Positions 39,163 through 47,826 of a stretch of DNA of 64,000 nt are shown here, in pieces. The notes below the pieces were generated by a model. The model saw only the letters and a program-made list of their open reading frames with translations, was not told the origin of the DNA and did no database searches. Location of the stretch: NCBI GenBank assembly GCA_009840525.1, contig VXNP01000012.1:47626-111625 (forward strand). The letters run 5' to 3'. The stretch is from Gammaproteobacteria bacterium. Lineage in GTDB: Bacteria > Gemmatimonadota > Gemmatimonadetes > Longimicrobiales > Gaopeijiaceae. The translations under genes and the position numbers were made by a program. Each line of letters opens with the position of its first letter. The first letter of the stretch is position 1.

Positions 39163-40329
39163 ATGACGCGTCCGCGCGTCCTGGTGGTCATCGGCACCCG
39201 GCCGGAGGCGATCAAGATGGCCCCGGTGGCGGAGGCGCTGCGCAGTCGTGCCGACCTGGTGGAGAGCGCGGTCGCCCTGACCGGCCAGCACACCGACATG
39301 GTCGACCAGGCTCTGGAAGCCTTCTCCATCATCCCCGACTTCGACCTGGACATCATGAAATCGGGCCAGACCCTCTACGACGTTGGGCGGGGCTGCATGG
39401 AAGGGCTGAGGGACATGATCCGCGAGTTCGCGCCGGCGATGATGCTGGTGCAGGGCGACACGGCCAGCGTCTTCTTCGGTTCGCTGGTGGGATTCTTCGA
39501 ACGCATCCAGGTGGGGCACGTCGAGGCCGGATTGCGCAGCCGCAATCGATGGGCTCCGTATCCCGAGGAGCTGTTCCGGCAGATGACGGACACGCTCGCC
39601 GAACTTCACTTCGCGCCCACCGCGCTGGCGCGGCAAAACCTGCTGGATGAAGGGATCTCCGAAGCTTCGATTCACGTCACGGGCAATACCGTGGTCGACG
39701 CTCTCCTGCGGCTGGCTCACCGCGAAGCCGAAATAGAAGACCGGGTGCTGGCCGAACTTCTGGCGGGAGGTGGCTCGCTCGTGCTGCTCACGGCCCATCG
39801 GCGCGAGTCGTTCGGCGAACCTCTGTGTCGGGTCTTCCGGGCCGTCCGCGAGATTGCGGACCGATGTCCGGATGTCCAGGTCATCTATCCCGTGCACCCG
39901 AATCCGCAGGTCGTCCGCCCGGCGCGCGAGCATCTGGCCGATCATCCGCGGGTTCACCTGACAGACCCGCTGGCATACCCGGATCTCCTGCGCGCGCTCA
40001 AGCGGGCGAGCCTCGTGCTCACCGACTCCGGGGGAATCCAGGAGGAAGCGCCCACCTTCGGCACGCCGGTCCTCGTGCTGCGAGAGTTGACGGAGCGTCC
40101 GGAGGGCGTAGCCGCGGGGGTCGCCAGGCTGGTGGGAACCGACCGGGACCGCATCGTCGCCGAGGCCCTGGCCGCGCTGGCCGGCGGAAGCGGGGAAGGG
40201 GACCGGGAGGGCGGTTTCGCGAACCCCTACGGCGACGGCGACGCTGCGGAGCGCATCGCCGACATCGTGGCGCAGCGGCTCACCGGAGTGCCGCGCCGGA
40301 CGCGCGACTGGCTTCCGGAAGCGCCATGA
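39163..40329 (+). CDS. wecB: UDP-N-acetylglucosamine 2-epimerase (non-hydrolysing)
   Basis: Interconverts UDP-GlcNAc and UDP-ManNAc for surface polysaccharide; 388 residues. Signatures: VVIGTRPEAIKMAPV at the N-terminus, ALTGQHTDMVDQAL, HVEAGLRSRNRWAPYPEE with the catalytic region, TAHRRESFGEPL, and LTDSGGIQEEAPTFGTPVLV. All are typical of WecB/MnaA. It starts 61 bases after rpoN and its stop overlaps the next glycosyltransferase gene (ATGA), so the three sugar genes form a unit appended to the lpt-rpoN block. No ManNAc dehydrogenase (wecC) is seen, so the fate of ManNAc is open. Confidence 0.93.
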   Translation: MTRPRVLVVIGTRPEAIKMAPVAEALRSRADLVESAVALTGQHTDMVDQALEAFSIIPDFDLDIMKSGQTLYDVGRGCMEGLRDMIREFAPAMMLVQGDTASVFFGSLVGFFERIQVGHVEAGLRSRNRWAPYPEELFRQMTDTLAELHFAPTALARQNLLDEGISEASIHVTGNTVVDALLRLAHREAEIEDRVLAELLAGGGSLVLLTAHRRESFGEPLCRVFRAVREIADRCPDVQVIYPVHPNPQVVRPAREHLADHPRVHLTDPLAYPDLLRALKRASLVLTDSGGIQEEAPTFGTPVLVLRELTERPEGVAAGVARLVGTDRDRIVAEALAALAGGSGEGDREGGFANPYGDGDAAERIADIVAQRLTGVPRRTRDWLPEAP

Positions 40330-41447
40330 ACATCCTGATGCACTGCATCTACTTCCCACCGGAGGTGGGCGGACTGGAGAGCCACGTCTTCAACCTGTGC
40401 CGGGGGCTTGTGGCCCGCGGACACCGCGTGGACGTGGTCACCTCGCGGTCCCGGCCGGATCTTCCGCGCGAGCAGCTCATGGGGGACATCCACGTCCGGA
40501 GAACATGGCTTCCGGCGCGCAACCCGGGAGGGTGGTTCCTGCACTCGATGTGCTCGACGCCGCGCACCACCCGGGCGAGCGCGCAAGTCGACGTGGTGCA
40601 CGCGCAGGCCATCGCCTCCATCCCGCCGGCCTGGATTGCCGGGCGGATCCGCTCCCGGCCGCTGATTACCACCCTGCACACCTCCCACTTCCTTCGGCTG
40701 GCGGGGAAGGCGCATTGGCGGCCGGGCCTGCGCACCCTCCTGACAGCGTCCGACCATACCTTCGCCACCAGCGTCGAGATCGCCGACGTAGCCGACCGCC
40801 TGCTCCCGGGCCTGTCCACCGAACCGGTAACCAACGGCGTGGACACCTCGGTTTTTCGGCGCTGCGAACCGTCGCTTGCGCCGGTGTCCGGGCCTATGTT
40901 GGTAGTGCCGCGCCGTCTGTTTCCCAAGAACGGAGTGCGGTTTTTCGTGCAGGCAATGCCTGAAGTCGCCGCGGCGGTTCCAGGGGTGGAGGCGATTCTG
41001 GTAGGCGACGGACCCGAGCGGGAGGAGCTGGAGGGCCTGAGCGCGCAGTTGGGCCTGGCCGACCGGGTCCGCTTCCTGGGCGCACGGCCCAATGCCGAGA
41101 TGCCGGCCATTCTCTCTTCCGCCGCCGTGGCGGTCGTTCCCTCGCTCATGGAGGCAACCTCGATCGCGGCGCTTGAGGCCATGGCGTGCGAGCTTCCGGT
41201 CGCCGCTTCCCGGGTAGGAGGACTGCCTGAAATCGTGGACGAATCGGTGGGGACGCTCTTCGAGCCGGGGGATCCCGCCGATCTGGCCAGGCGGCTTGTC
41301 GCCCTCCTGCGCCGAACCGATCTGCAGGAGGCCGGCCGCCGGGCGCGCGGGCGCGTCGCCACCCGCTGGAGCAACGATCGGCTCGTGGAACGGCACCTGG
41401 AAGTCTACGAGGCCCTGCGAGCGGGGGAGAGAGCACCTCATGCCTGA
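40326..41447 (+). CDS. Glycosyltransferase family 4
   Basis: A 373-residue GT-B fold transferase. The N-terminus MNILMHCIYFPPEVGGLESHV, with a Gly-Gly-rich acceptor loop, is typical of GT4. The C-terminal nucleotide-sugar domain has AILVGDGPEREELEGL, VRFLGARPNAEMPAIL and the EX7E-like region PSLMEATSIAALEAMACELP with AASRVGGLPEIV. Residues 1-170 bind the acceptor, so the substrate cannot be predicted. It is coupled to wecB and overlaps the next gene by eight bases, which suggests use of a WecB-derived sugar, an inference. Confidence 0.88.
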   Translation: MNILMHCIYFPPEVGGLESHVFNLCRGLVARGHRVDVVTSRSRPDLPREQLMGDIHVRRTWLPARNPGGWFLHSMCSTPRTTRASAQVDVVHAQAIASIPPAWIAGRIRSRPLITTLHTSHFLRLAGKAHWRPGLRTLLTASDHTFATSVEIADVADRLLPGLSTEPVTNGVDTSVFRRCEPSLAPVSGPMLVVPRRLFPKNGVRFFVQAMPEVAAAVPGVEAILVGDGPEREELEGLSAQLGLADRVRFLGARPNAEMPAILSSAAVAVVPSLMEATSIAALEAMACELPVAASRVGGLPEIVDESVGTLFEPGDPADLARRLVALLRRTDLQEAGRRARGRVATRWSNDRLVERHLEVYEALRAGERAPHA

Positions 41448-42165
41448 TGATCGACTCCTCGTGCTGATCCCGACCTACAACGAGCGGGAAAATCTCCCGC
41501 GGATCGTGCCCCTGGTTCTGGAGCAACATCCGGGCATCGAGATCCTGGTCATCGACGACGGATCGCCGGATGGCACGGGGCAACTGGCCGACGAGATGGC
41601 TGGCGGCGAATCGCGCGTCCACGTCCTTCATCGAACCGAAAAGCTCGGTCTCGGCCCCGCGTACCTGGCAGGGTTCAAATGGGGCCTCGCCCGCGGCTAT
41701 CCGCTGCTCTGCGAGATGGATGCCGATCTATCCCATTCGCCCGAGATGCTGCCGGCGTTCATGGAAGAGACCCGGCACGCGGATGTCGTCATCGGGTCTC
41801 GCTACCTCAACGGCCGCGTCACGGTGGTCGACTGGCCGATGAGCCGGCTGCTGATCAGTTACTTCGGCTGCTGGTACGCGCGAACCATCACCGGCCTTCC
41901 GGTCGCCGATGCCACCGGTGGCTTCAACTGCTGGCGCAGGGAAGTCCTCGAGGCCCTCGATCTCGATCGCATCGTCTCCAACGGATACGCCTTCCAGATC
42001 GAGTTGAAGTTCCGCGCGGCACGGAAGGGATTTCGCCTGGTCGAAGTCCCGATCGTCTTCACCGAGCGCGATTCCGGCGAGTCCAAGATGTCGGGGAAGA
42101 TCGTTCGGGAGGCAGTCTGGCGCGTGTGGATGCTCCGAATCCTCGACCTGATCGGCCGGCTGTAG
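41440..42165 (+). CDS. Polyprenol monophosphomannose synthase-like GT2
   Basis: A 241-residue GT2 enzyme similar to dolichol/polyprenol-phosphate mannosyltransferases. It has LVLIPTYNERENLPRIV, VIDDGSPDGTGQLAD, CEMDADLSHSPEMLP with the DxD-type motif, and GSRYLNGRVTVVDWP. It lacks the C-terminal membrane anchor found in some relatives. It would transfer mannose (or another hexose) from a nucleotide sugar to a lipid carrier. The mutase at 3441 could supply the precursor. It is last in the cluster; the next 327 bases are non-coding. Confidence 0.87.
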   Translation: MPDDRLLVLIPTYNERENLPRIVPLVLEQHPGIEILVIDDGSPDGTGQLADEMAGGESRVHVLHRTEKLGLGPAYLAGFKWGLARGYPLLCEMDADLSHSPEMLPAFMEETRHADVVIGSRYLNGRVTVVDWPMSRLLISYFGCWYARTITGLPVADATGGFNCWRREVLEALDLDRIVSNGYAFQIELKFRAARKGFRLVEVPIVFTERDSGESKMSGKIVREAVWRVWMLRILDLIGRL

Positions 42166-42492
42166 CGACCTCCCGTCAGGATCCTGACCGAAGGCCCCAA
42201 ATCCCCTCGCATCAGAATTCCGACTGCTGGAATCCACGGAATTCTGATGTGTAATCGGCGGATCTTGGCCGCCACAGATTTCTGAAAGGGGGCGGCGAGA
42301 TTCTGAAACTATACATAATACATATTATGCGCAGACCTGGGGCGCCTTCGTGCCCGCAGAGAGCTCTCGGCGAAGATTGCCCCTTGCAGGAATCGCGCGG
42401 CCACGCGGTTTCCATCTTCGGTCCAGGCTCGCTAGAATGGCTGCGGGATGGGATGGCGGAAGCTTGTCCGGGATGCGGGGAGAGGTGGATTG
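42166..42492 (+). promoter_or_regulatory. Intergenic region with inverted repeats and an AT-rich island
   Basis: There is no gene in these 327 bases. A perfect 13-base inverted repeat, CATCAGAATTCCG/CGGAATTCTGATG, lies at 42210-42222 and 42237-42249 (14-base loop). A 16-base near-palindrome, CATAATACATATTATG (42315-42330), sits in a very AT-rich stretch that contrasts with the GC-rich surroundings. GATTTCTGAAA and GATTCTGAAA at about 42279 and 42299 echo the same sequence. A putative promoter follows at 42409-42438. The first repeat has no T-tract, so it could be an operator or terminator-like structure after the glycosyltransferase gene. Confidence 0.55.
42409..42438 (+). promoter_or_regulatory. 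Putative promoter of the M23 peptidase gene
   Basis: TTTCCA (42409-42414) and TAGAAT (42433-42438) are spaced by 18 bases, predicting a start near 42445. The -35 match is weak (4 of 6 to TTGACA). The predicted start lies three bases before an in-frame ATG at 42448, so a leaderless longer form is possible. Confidence 0.35.
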
Positions 42493-43989
42493 ATGTCGGA
42501 ACGATTGCGCTGGAACATCACCGGGGTCTGCTACGGAGTCGGACCGAGGCTGCGCGCCCGGAGGGAGCTACGCCGAAGAACCGTCGTCCTCCCCCTCGTG
42601 TTCGTCGGACTCCTGGCCGTCTCCGGATGCGAGCAGATCGAACAGGCCCGGGACCATTTCCGGGACCTGACCCCGCACGAGTCCTACCAGGCGCAGTTGA
42701 ACGTCGCCGGACTCGGAAAATCGGCGCTCGCGAGGGACTGGGAGACGGTCGGACGCGTGGCACTCGCCGCGCCGCTTCCGGTATCGCTGCCCTACGCAGA
42801 GGAAGGCTACATCAGCCCCGACGCCCCGGAGGCCGCCGGGTACGGTTTTCGCCTCGAACGAGGTCGAAGGCTGACCGTCGAAGTTTCGGTCGACTCCGGC
42901 GAGCCGGCGCGGGTATTCGTGGACCTGTTTCGCGTGCCCGCCGATCCCGCCGACCCCATGAGGCCGGTCTTCTCCTCGGAATCGCCCGTGGAAGCGTTCT
43001 CGCACGAGCCCTGGCGCGGTGGCGAATTCATCTTGCGGCTCCAGCCCGAGCTGCTGCGCGGCGGTAGCTACTCCGTCACGCTGGGTCTCGAGGCGCAGCT
43101 GGCGTTCCCCGTCGAGGGACACGGGCCGCAATACATCTACAGCTGGTTTGGCGCGGCGCGGGACGGCGGACGACGGATCCACCACGGCGTCGACATCTTC
43201 GCGCGCCGCGGCACTCCCGTGCTCGCGGCATCGGCAGGACGGGTCAGCCGCGTGCGGGATACCGCCATTGGCGGAAAGGTGGTATGGGTTCGCGACCCGG
43301 TGCGCAGCGCCAGCCTCTACTACGCCCATCTGGACAGCCAGTACGTCCGCGACGGACAGTTCGTCCAGGCCGGCGACACCGTCGGCTTCGTCGGCAACAC
43401 CGGGAATGCGCGCACCACCCCGCCCCACCTGCACCTCGGCCTCTATCGGCGCGGCGAAGGCCCGGTCGATCCCTTCCCTTTCATCGATCCGGTGCGCGTC
43501 ACCCTTCCGGAACTCACGGTCGACACGGAGCGGCTGGGCACATGGAACCGGGTGCGCAACGGAGGGGTGCGGCTGCGAGCGGCACCGGGCCTGCGGGGCG
43601 AAGTGGTGCGTGAACTGGACCGGCACACACCGCTCCGGGTTCTCGCGGGCTCGGGAAGCTTCTTCCGAGCCCGCCTGCCCGACGGCACAACAGGTTACGT
43701 GGCCGCTCGCCTCACCGAACCGGTCGCGGCTCCCTTCGCGCGGGAGACCGTATTGGCGGCGCGCTCAGTGCTCGCGGCGCCCACGGACGACTCGCCCGTG
43801 CTGGCTCGACTTGACGCGGGAACCGAAGTACCGGTGATCGGCCGCTTCGGCGACTACCTGTACGTGCGGACGGCGAGCGGAGAGACGGGTTGGCTCGGGC
43901 CTGGGCAGTTGCTCGCCGGGTCGCCCCGGGAGGTCAACCCCCGGACGACGTCCGGCGAGCGCGCATCTCAGCCAGGCGCATCTCGATGA
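42493..43989 (+). CDS. M23 peptidase lipoprotein with SH3 domains
   Basis: A 498-residue peptidoglycan endopeptidase-like protein. A basic N-terminus leads to VVLPLVFVGLLAVSGC, a lipoprotein signal. A beta-rich middle region (about 50-205) precedes the LytM/M23 domain with zinc ligands His231 and Asp234 (HHGVDIFA) and His314 (PPHLHLGL); His312 is the catalytic base. Two SH3-like repeats end the protein (about 350-410 and 415-475, the second with VLAAPTDDSPVLARLD). All key residues are present, so it should be active. ATG 42493 follows GAGAGGTGG; ATG 42448 is an alternative. Its last 56 bases overlap the convergent gene. Confidence 0.9.
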   Translation: MSERLRWNITGVCYGVGPRLRARRELRRRTVVLPLVFVGLLAVSGCEQIEQARDHFRDLTPHESYQAQLNVAGLGKSALARDWETVGRVALAAPLPVSLPYAEEGYISPDAPEAAGYGFRLERGRRLTVEVSVDSGEPARVFVDLFRVPADPADPMRPVFSSESPVEAFSHEPWRGGEFILRLQPELLRGGSYSVTLGLEAQLAFPVEGHGPQYIYSWFGAARDGGRRIHHGVDIFARRGTPVLAASAGRVSRVRDTAIGGKVVWVRDPVRSASLYYAHLDSQYVRDGQFVQAGDTVGFVGNTGNARTTPPHLHLGLYRRGEGPVDPFPFIDPVRVTLPELTVDTERLGTWNRVRNGGVRLRAAPGLRGEVVRELDRHTPLRVLAGSGSFFRARLPDGTTGYVAARLTEPVAAPFARETVLAARSVLAAPTDDSPVLARLDAGTEVPVIGRFGDYLYVRTASGETGWLGPGQLLAGSPREVNPRTTSGERASQPGASR

Positions 43990-44644
43990 CGCCACGGCCG
44001 GGGTCGGCTGCGTCCAGTTCGTCCAGGAGAGTGCCCAGCAGCGCCTCGGCCTCGGCGTAGCGACCCTGCGCCGCCCGTACGCGAGCCGCGTCGGAGAGCG
44101 CGTTGCGCAGCTGGAAGGCCAGATCGGTCTCGTCGGCGATATCGAGATAGGTCGCCACCGCTTCGTCCCAAAGGCCCTGCTGCTCGTAGGCGGCGCCCAG
44201 AAGGAAGCCGGCCTGTAGCGCCACCGGTTCCCCGAGGCGGCCGCGGAGCGGCTGCAGCGCGTCGATGGCCCCCTGGACATTCCCGTTCTCGAGCTGGACC
44301 TGACCCAGGAGAAGCCGGGCTTCGGCCGTACTGGCGGCGTCCTCGAAGCGTTCCAGGAACCGGTTCAGCTCGGCGAGAGTCTCTTCGGTGCTGACCACCC
44401 CCACGACCTGATGAATCTGCTCGAGTTCGAGGGCGCTCTGGTTCTCGCGCGTCTCGCTGAAATTGAAGTAGTAGACGGTGGCGCCGATGGCGAGGGCAAC
44501 CACGATGCCCGCAAAGATCAGGGTCTGGGCGTTGTTCTGAGCCCAGACCGTGAACTCGAGGACCCGGCTGGTAAAAAGATCGTCCTCGTCGGGCGCGCTG
44601 GGGGCGGGCCCTTGCTCGCCAGGACGTCGGGAATACTTGGACAT
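43934..44644 (-). CDS. YfgM-like tetratricopeptide membrane protein
   Basis: A 236-residue protein with a single transmembrane segment (NAQTLIFAGIVVALAIGATVYYF, about 38-60) after a short cytoplasmic part. A periplasmic helical-repeat domain follows (LLLGQVQLENGNVQGAIDAL and LGAAYEQQGLWDEAVATYL are TPR-like). This architecture matches YfgM/DUF2133 ancillary SecYEG-chaperone proteins. It ends inside the convergent M23 gene, with a 56-base antiparallel overlap. A good promoter lies upstream. The exact function is uncertain. Confidence 0.75.
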   Translation of the reverse strand: MSKYSRRPGEQGPAPSAPDEDDLFTSRVLEFTVWAQNNAQTLIFAGIVVALAIGATVYYFNFSETRENQSALELEQIHQVVGVVSTEETLAELNRFLERFEDAASTAEARLLLGQVQLENGNVQGAIDALQPLRGRLGEPVALQAGFLLGAAYEQQGLWDEAVATYLDIADETDLAFQLRNALSDAARVRAAQGRYAEAEALLGTLLDELDAADPGRGVIEMRLAEMRARRTSSGG

Positions 44645-44732
44645 GAAGCGCGTGTGTGGGGATGGTGCGGGACTCTGTCGCGTTCATCCATGGCTCGCAC
44701 GGATTCGCAGGCAAGCCCGGGAACGCCGCGCA

Positions 44733-44762
44733 AACCTAATTCTTGCGCTCCGTTCGGGTCAA
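44733..44762 (-). promoter_or_regulatory. Putative promoter of the YfgM-like gene
   Basis: On the minus strand TTGACC (44762-44757) and TAGGTT (44738-44733) are spaced by 18 bases. The predicted start is near 44727, giving a leader of about 83 bases. It is the best -35 match to TTGACA seen in the window. Confidence 0.5.
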
Positions 44763-44845
44763 CGGGAAGGCGAACCGCAGGGGGTGATTGCGCAGCTGGC
44801 ACGATGGTAACCGGGTCGCGCCCCCGGCGTGGGTGACGCCGGACG

Positions 44846-45781
44846 CTACCGCCCCGTGCCCGGGGGCCTCAGCTCGTTCCATCGCTCGATGAACGCCACA
44901 GCCGCGTTCACGGCAGCTTCGGCCATGTTCCGCCCCCGTTCGACGCTCGCCTCGGCGGGATCGCGCTCCCCCCAGACGCCGGTTGTCGACATCTGCGCGG
45001 CCGACGTCCCCTTCCCGGTGGACTCGTCCTTGAGTCCCTCCGCCAGGAAGACCGCGAGCGCGGTCGGATCTTCGGCGAGCACCTGGGGCAGTATGGCTTG
45101 CAGGTGCACGGGCAGGGTCACCTGCGCGACCTCGACGGCGTCCATATCCACCAGCTCGGGGATCAGATAGAGCGATCTGGAAGTCTCGCCGGTGCCTCCA
45201 TGGCGGTCGAGCAAGGCAGGCGCCGGAGTCGGCTGCGGGTCGCTGTCGCGAACCATGAACGGGCCGGAGACTGCATTCAGATCGACCGCGATTCCCTCCG
45301 TCTCCTGGTTGATGCGATCCACGATGAAGGTCGTAATGGCTCGGTTGCCGCCATGCGCGTTCAAGACCAGAAATCGCTTGAATCCATGATGCATAAGACT
45401 TTTTGCAGATTCAACATAGACCTCCTGAATCAGCGTCGACGACAAGGTCACGGTGCCCGCGAATTCCATGTGGTAGGGTGACTGCCCGGGCAGCAGGATG
45501 GGCGCCACCAGCACGTCGGCCCGCTGGGCTATCCTTTTGGCGCGTTCCACTCCGTTCAGGTAGTCGGTGCCGATCGGCAGGTGGGTGCCGTGCTGCTCGA
45601 GCGCGCCCACCGGAAAGATGACCATGTCCGTCCGGGTGAGGAGGTCCTCGACCTCGGGCCGGGTCATGTGGGGAAGAAAGTTGCGGACCTTGAAGATCGG
45701 CGGCAGTTCGGGTTCCTGCGCGGCGGCGAGGCCGGGCAGGAGCGCGAGACACAGGGCGAGGACGGGGACCGGACGGCGCAT
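44846..45781 (-). CDS. Secreted creatininase family protein
   Basis: A 311-residue exported amidohydrolase-like protein. The signal peptide is RRPVPVLALCLALLPGLAAAQ. The creatininase fold motifs are present: FPVGALEQHGTHLPIGTDYL, with the Glu, His and Asp metal ligands; LNAHGGNRA; and TGETSRSLYL, with the distal Glu. The family includes creatininase and formamide hydrolases of cofactor synthesis, but periplasmic members are common in Gemmatimonadota and their substrates are unknown. A strong AGGAGGG ribosome-binding site precedes the start. It lies 91 bases after the MFS gene and may share its transcript. Confidence 0.85.
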   Translation of the reverse strand: MRRPVPVLALCLALLPGLAAAQEPELPPIFKVRNFLPHMTRPEVEDLLTRTDMVIFPVGALEQHGTHLPIGTDYLNGVERAKRIAQRADVLVAPILLPGQSPYHMEFAGTVTLSSTLIQEVYVESAKSLMHHGFKRFLVLNAHGGNRAITTFIVDRINQETEGIAVDLNAVSGPFMVRDSDPQPTPAPALLDRHGGTGETSRSLYLIPELVDMDAVEVAQVTLPVHLQAILPQVLAEDPTALAVFLAEGLKDESTGKGTSAAQMSTTGVWGERDPAEASVERGRNMAEAAVNAAVAFIERWNELRPPGTGR

Positions 45782-45872
45782 GGGGATTCCCTCCTGAAAG
45801 CTGCAGGTTCGGGGGAAGGATGGTGGGCGGGCGAGGCGGTCGCCAGGAGCAATCTATTGCGCGCGAGCGCGC

Positions 45873-47099
45873 TTAGCGCCTCGATGCCGCCGACGCACCG
45901 GAGCGGGCGTGTGGGCGAAGCGCCGGGTGGAGGGCCAGCACCGCGCCCAACAGGAACATCGGCATGACGGTGAGGGCCGCCTCCCGCGGCCCCACCAGGT
46001 CTCCGAGGGCACCCACGAACGCCACCCCCAGCGCACCTGCGCCCCACGCCAGCCCCATGACGATCCCGGAGCCTATGCTGGCCCCGGTGGGAAGGATCTC
46101 CTGGGCGATGACCACCGTCGGCGGGAGCACCGCCATGTTGAGCAGGCCCGCGAGGCCCAGAGCCATGAAGGCCGCGACGCCCCCCGGTGGCAGGTAGGCC
46201 GCCAGGAAGTGCGCGGGGGCGGCAAGCATGCAGATCCCCGCCAGCAGGCGGGTACGGTCGATCCGATCGGTCAACAGGCCGGCGAAGATGGTCCCGCCCG
46301 CCTGAAGCGCCAGGTAGACGCTGAGCGAAGCCGCGCCGAGGGCCTCCGAGCCGCCGGCCTGGTCGACCACGATGGGATACAGGGTCAGGAGAGTGCGCTG
46401 GACGAACGCTCCCAGCGCGCTGATGCCGAAGACCAGGCCGAGCGGGCCCGCGAGCGCACGCAGCACCTGCCGCGGCGAGGGCGGCGGCACGGGAACACGG
46501 TCTCGCACGGGGCCTGGCAGAAACGCCAGGGTCGCGAGACCGATCAGGATGCCGGGGAACATCGCCACCCAGAGGCCCTCGAGGGTGAAGGCACCGACGA
46601 TGGCCACCGCGGTGACCGGGCCGATCGCGAAGCCCAGGTGTCCGCCAAACGAGAAGATGGACACGCGCAGACCGCTCCCCTTCCCCTCCGAGACACGGCC
46701 TGCGAGAGACACCGCGGGCGGATGGAAGAAAGCGCTCCCGAGCCCGCCCAGCGTCAACAGCGCGACCAGCACGCCGAAGCTCGGCGCGAGCCCGATGAGG
46801 CTGAGGAAGATGCCGGAGACGATGGGCCCGAGCGCCACCAGCCAGCGGCGGCCCACGCGGTCGGCGAGGTATCCCATGACCGGCTGAGGGAGGGACGACG
46901 CCAGGGAGAGGATCACGCTCAGCAAGGCCGCGGCTGCGATGGACAGACCCAGCTTGTCCATCAAGCGCGGCAGGAGCGGGTGCAGGAAGGCGACGTAGGC
47001 GTCGTTCGCCAGATGGGCCACGGTCAGCGTAGCCGCGACCGCGAGTGCGCTCCGGCGGCTCGCAGGCGACCGGGACGACGCCGGGGCGGAGGCTGGCAT
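45873..47099 (-). CDS. MFS transporter, Fsr-like
   Basis: A 408-residue major facilitator with about 12 transmembrane segments. HLANDAYVAFLHPLLPRLMDKLGLS at the N-terminus and GYLADRVGRRW in the first intracellular loop resemble the fosmidomycin-resistance (Fsr) group. A second loop motif LTDRIDRTRLLAG lies at about residues 277-290. The substrate is unknown; similarity to Fsr does not prove drug efflux. It starts eight bases after the GNAT gene, suggesting a GNAT-MFS pair of resistance type. Confidence 0.85.
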   Translation of the reverse strand: MPASAPASSRSPASRRSALAVAATLTVAHLANDAYVAFLHPLLPRLMDKLGLSIAAAALLSVILSLASSLPQPVMGYLADRVGRRWLVALGPIVSGIFLSLIGLAPSFGVLVALLTLGGLGSAFFHPPAVSLAGRVSEGKGSGLRVSIFSFGGHLGFAIGPVTAVAIVGAFTLEGLWVAMFPGILIGLATLAFLPGPVRDRVPVPPPSPRQVLRALAGPLGLVFGISALGAFVQRTLLTLYPIVVDQAGGSEALGAASLSVYLALQAGGTIFAGLLTDRIDRTRLLAGICMLAAPAHFLAAYLPPGGVAAFMALGLAGLLNMAVLPPTVVIAQEILPTGASIGSGIVMGLAWGAGALGVAFVGALGDLVGPREAALTVMPMFLLGAVLALHPALRPHARSGASAASRR

Positions 47100-47107
47100 C
47101 GGAATCG

Positions 47108-47635
47108 TCAGTCCACTCCGGCGACCCGGCTTCGCCGCTCCATCAGCACGACATCGCGCCAGCGGCCGTCATGAAACCGGCCCAGGCGCTCGTGGGTGCC
47201 GAGGATGCGGAACCCGCACCGCTCGAAAATCCGGATCGAGGCTCCGTTCTCCGGGAAGATGCCCGCCTCGAGGGTCCAGATACCCAGTGCCTCGGTGTCG
47301 GCGATGAGCCTGTTCAGAAGTGCGCTGCCCACACCCAGGCCCCGGGCCGATTCGGCAATGTAGATCGTCACCTCGCGCACACCGTCGTAGACGCAGCGGC
47401 CCGATATCGGGCTGAGCACCGCAAACCCAACGGTCCGGCCGTCAATTTCCGCGACGATCCGGCAATCGGGGCTGCGGTCTGCGCTCCAGGAATCCCAGCC
47501 CGGGACCTCGGTCTCGAAGGTGGCGTCGCCGGATTCGATTCCCTGCCGGTAGATCTCGGCCACGTCCGGCCAGTCCGCCGGAACCAGGGGACGAAAGGTG
47601 ACCCGCGCGGATGCGGGACGCGTCACGGGAAACAA
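47108..47635 (-). CDS. GNAT family N-acetyltransferase
   Basis: A 175-residue acetyltransferase related to the phosphinothricin-acetyltransferase group. It has VTFRPLVPADWPDVAEIYRQ at the N-terminus and the acetyl-CoA loop ARGLGVGSALLNRLI (about 94-108), then NGASIRIFERCGFRILGTHE. The substrate cannot be predicted; amino-acid-analogue or amine acetylation is likely. The start is uncertain (TTG 47635 or GTG 47626), with no clear ribosome-binding site; a TATCTC hexamer just upstream might give a near-leaderless message. It forms a tight unit with the MFS gene. Confidence 0.85.
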   Translation of the reverse strand: MFPVTRPASARVTFRPLVPADWPDVAEIYRQGIESGDATFETEVPGWDSWSADRSPDCRIVAEIDGRTVGFAVLSPISGRCVYDGVREVTIYIAESARGLGVGSALLNRLIADTEALGIWTLEAGIFPENGASIRIFERCGFRILGTHERLGRFHDGRWRDVVLMERRSRVAGVD

Positions 47636-47826
47636 CGCAGAGATACGTCGGGCATCGGGCTCTCCGCAGGTTGACGAGCGCCGGCTGCGTCCATCGCGAG
47701 CGTCAGGAACCTAAGCCCGCCGGCGGAATCGACCAAACCCGCGCAACCACGCACTCTGGCGCCTCTCCCGAGGTCGGCAGACATTAGATGAAGCTCGGAT
47801 CTTCAACCATCGAAGGAATCAGCCAC

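Noticed and set aside
45873..47635. GNAT plus Fsr-like MFS as a named antibiotic-resistance cassette
   Set aside because: Both belong to broad families with many substrates; nothing in the sequence identifies a drug.
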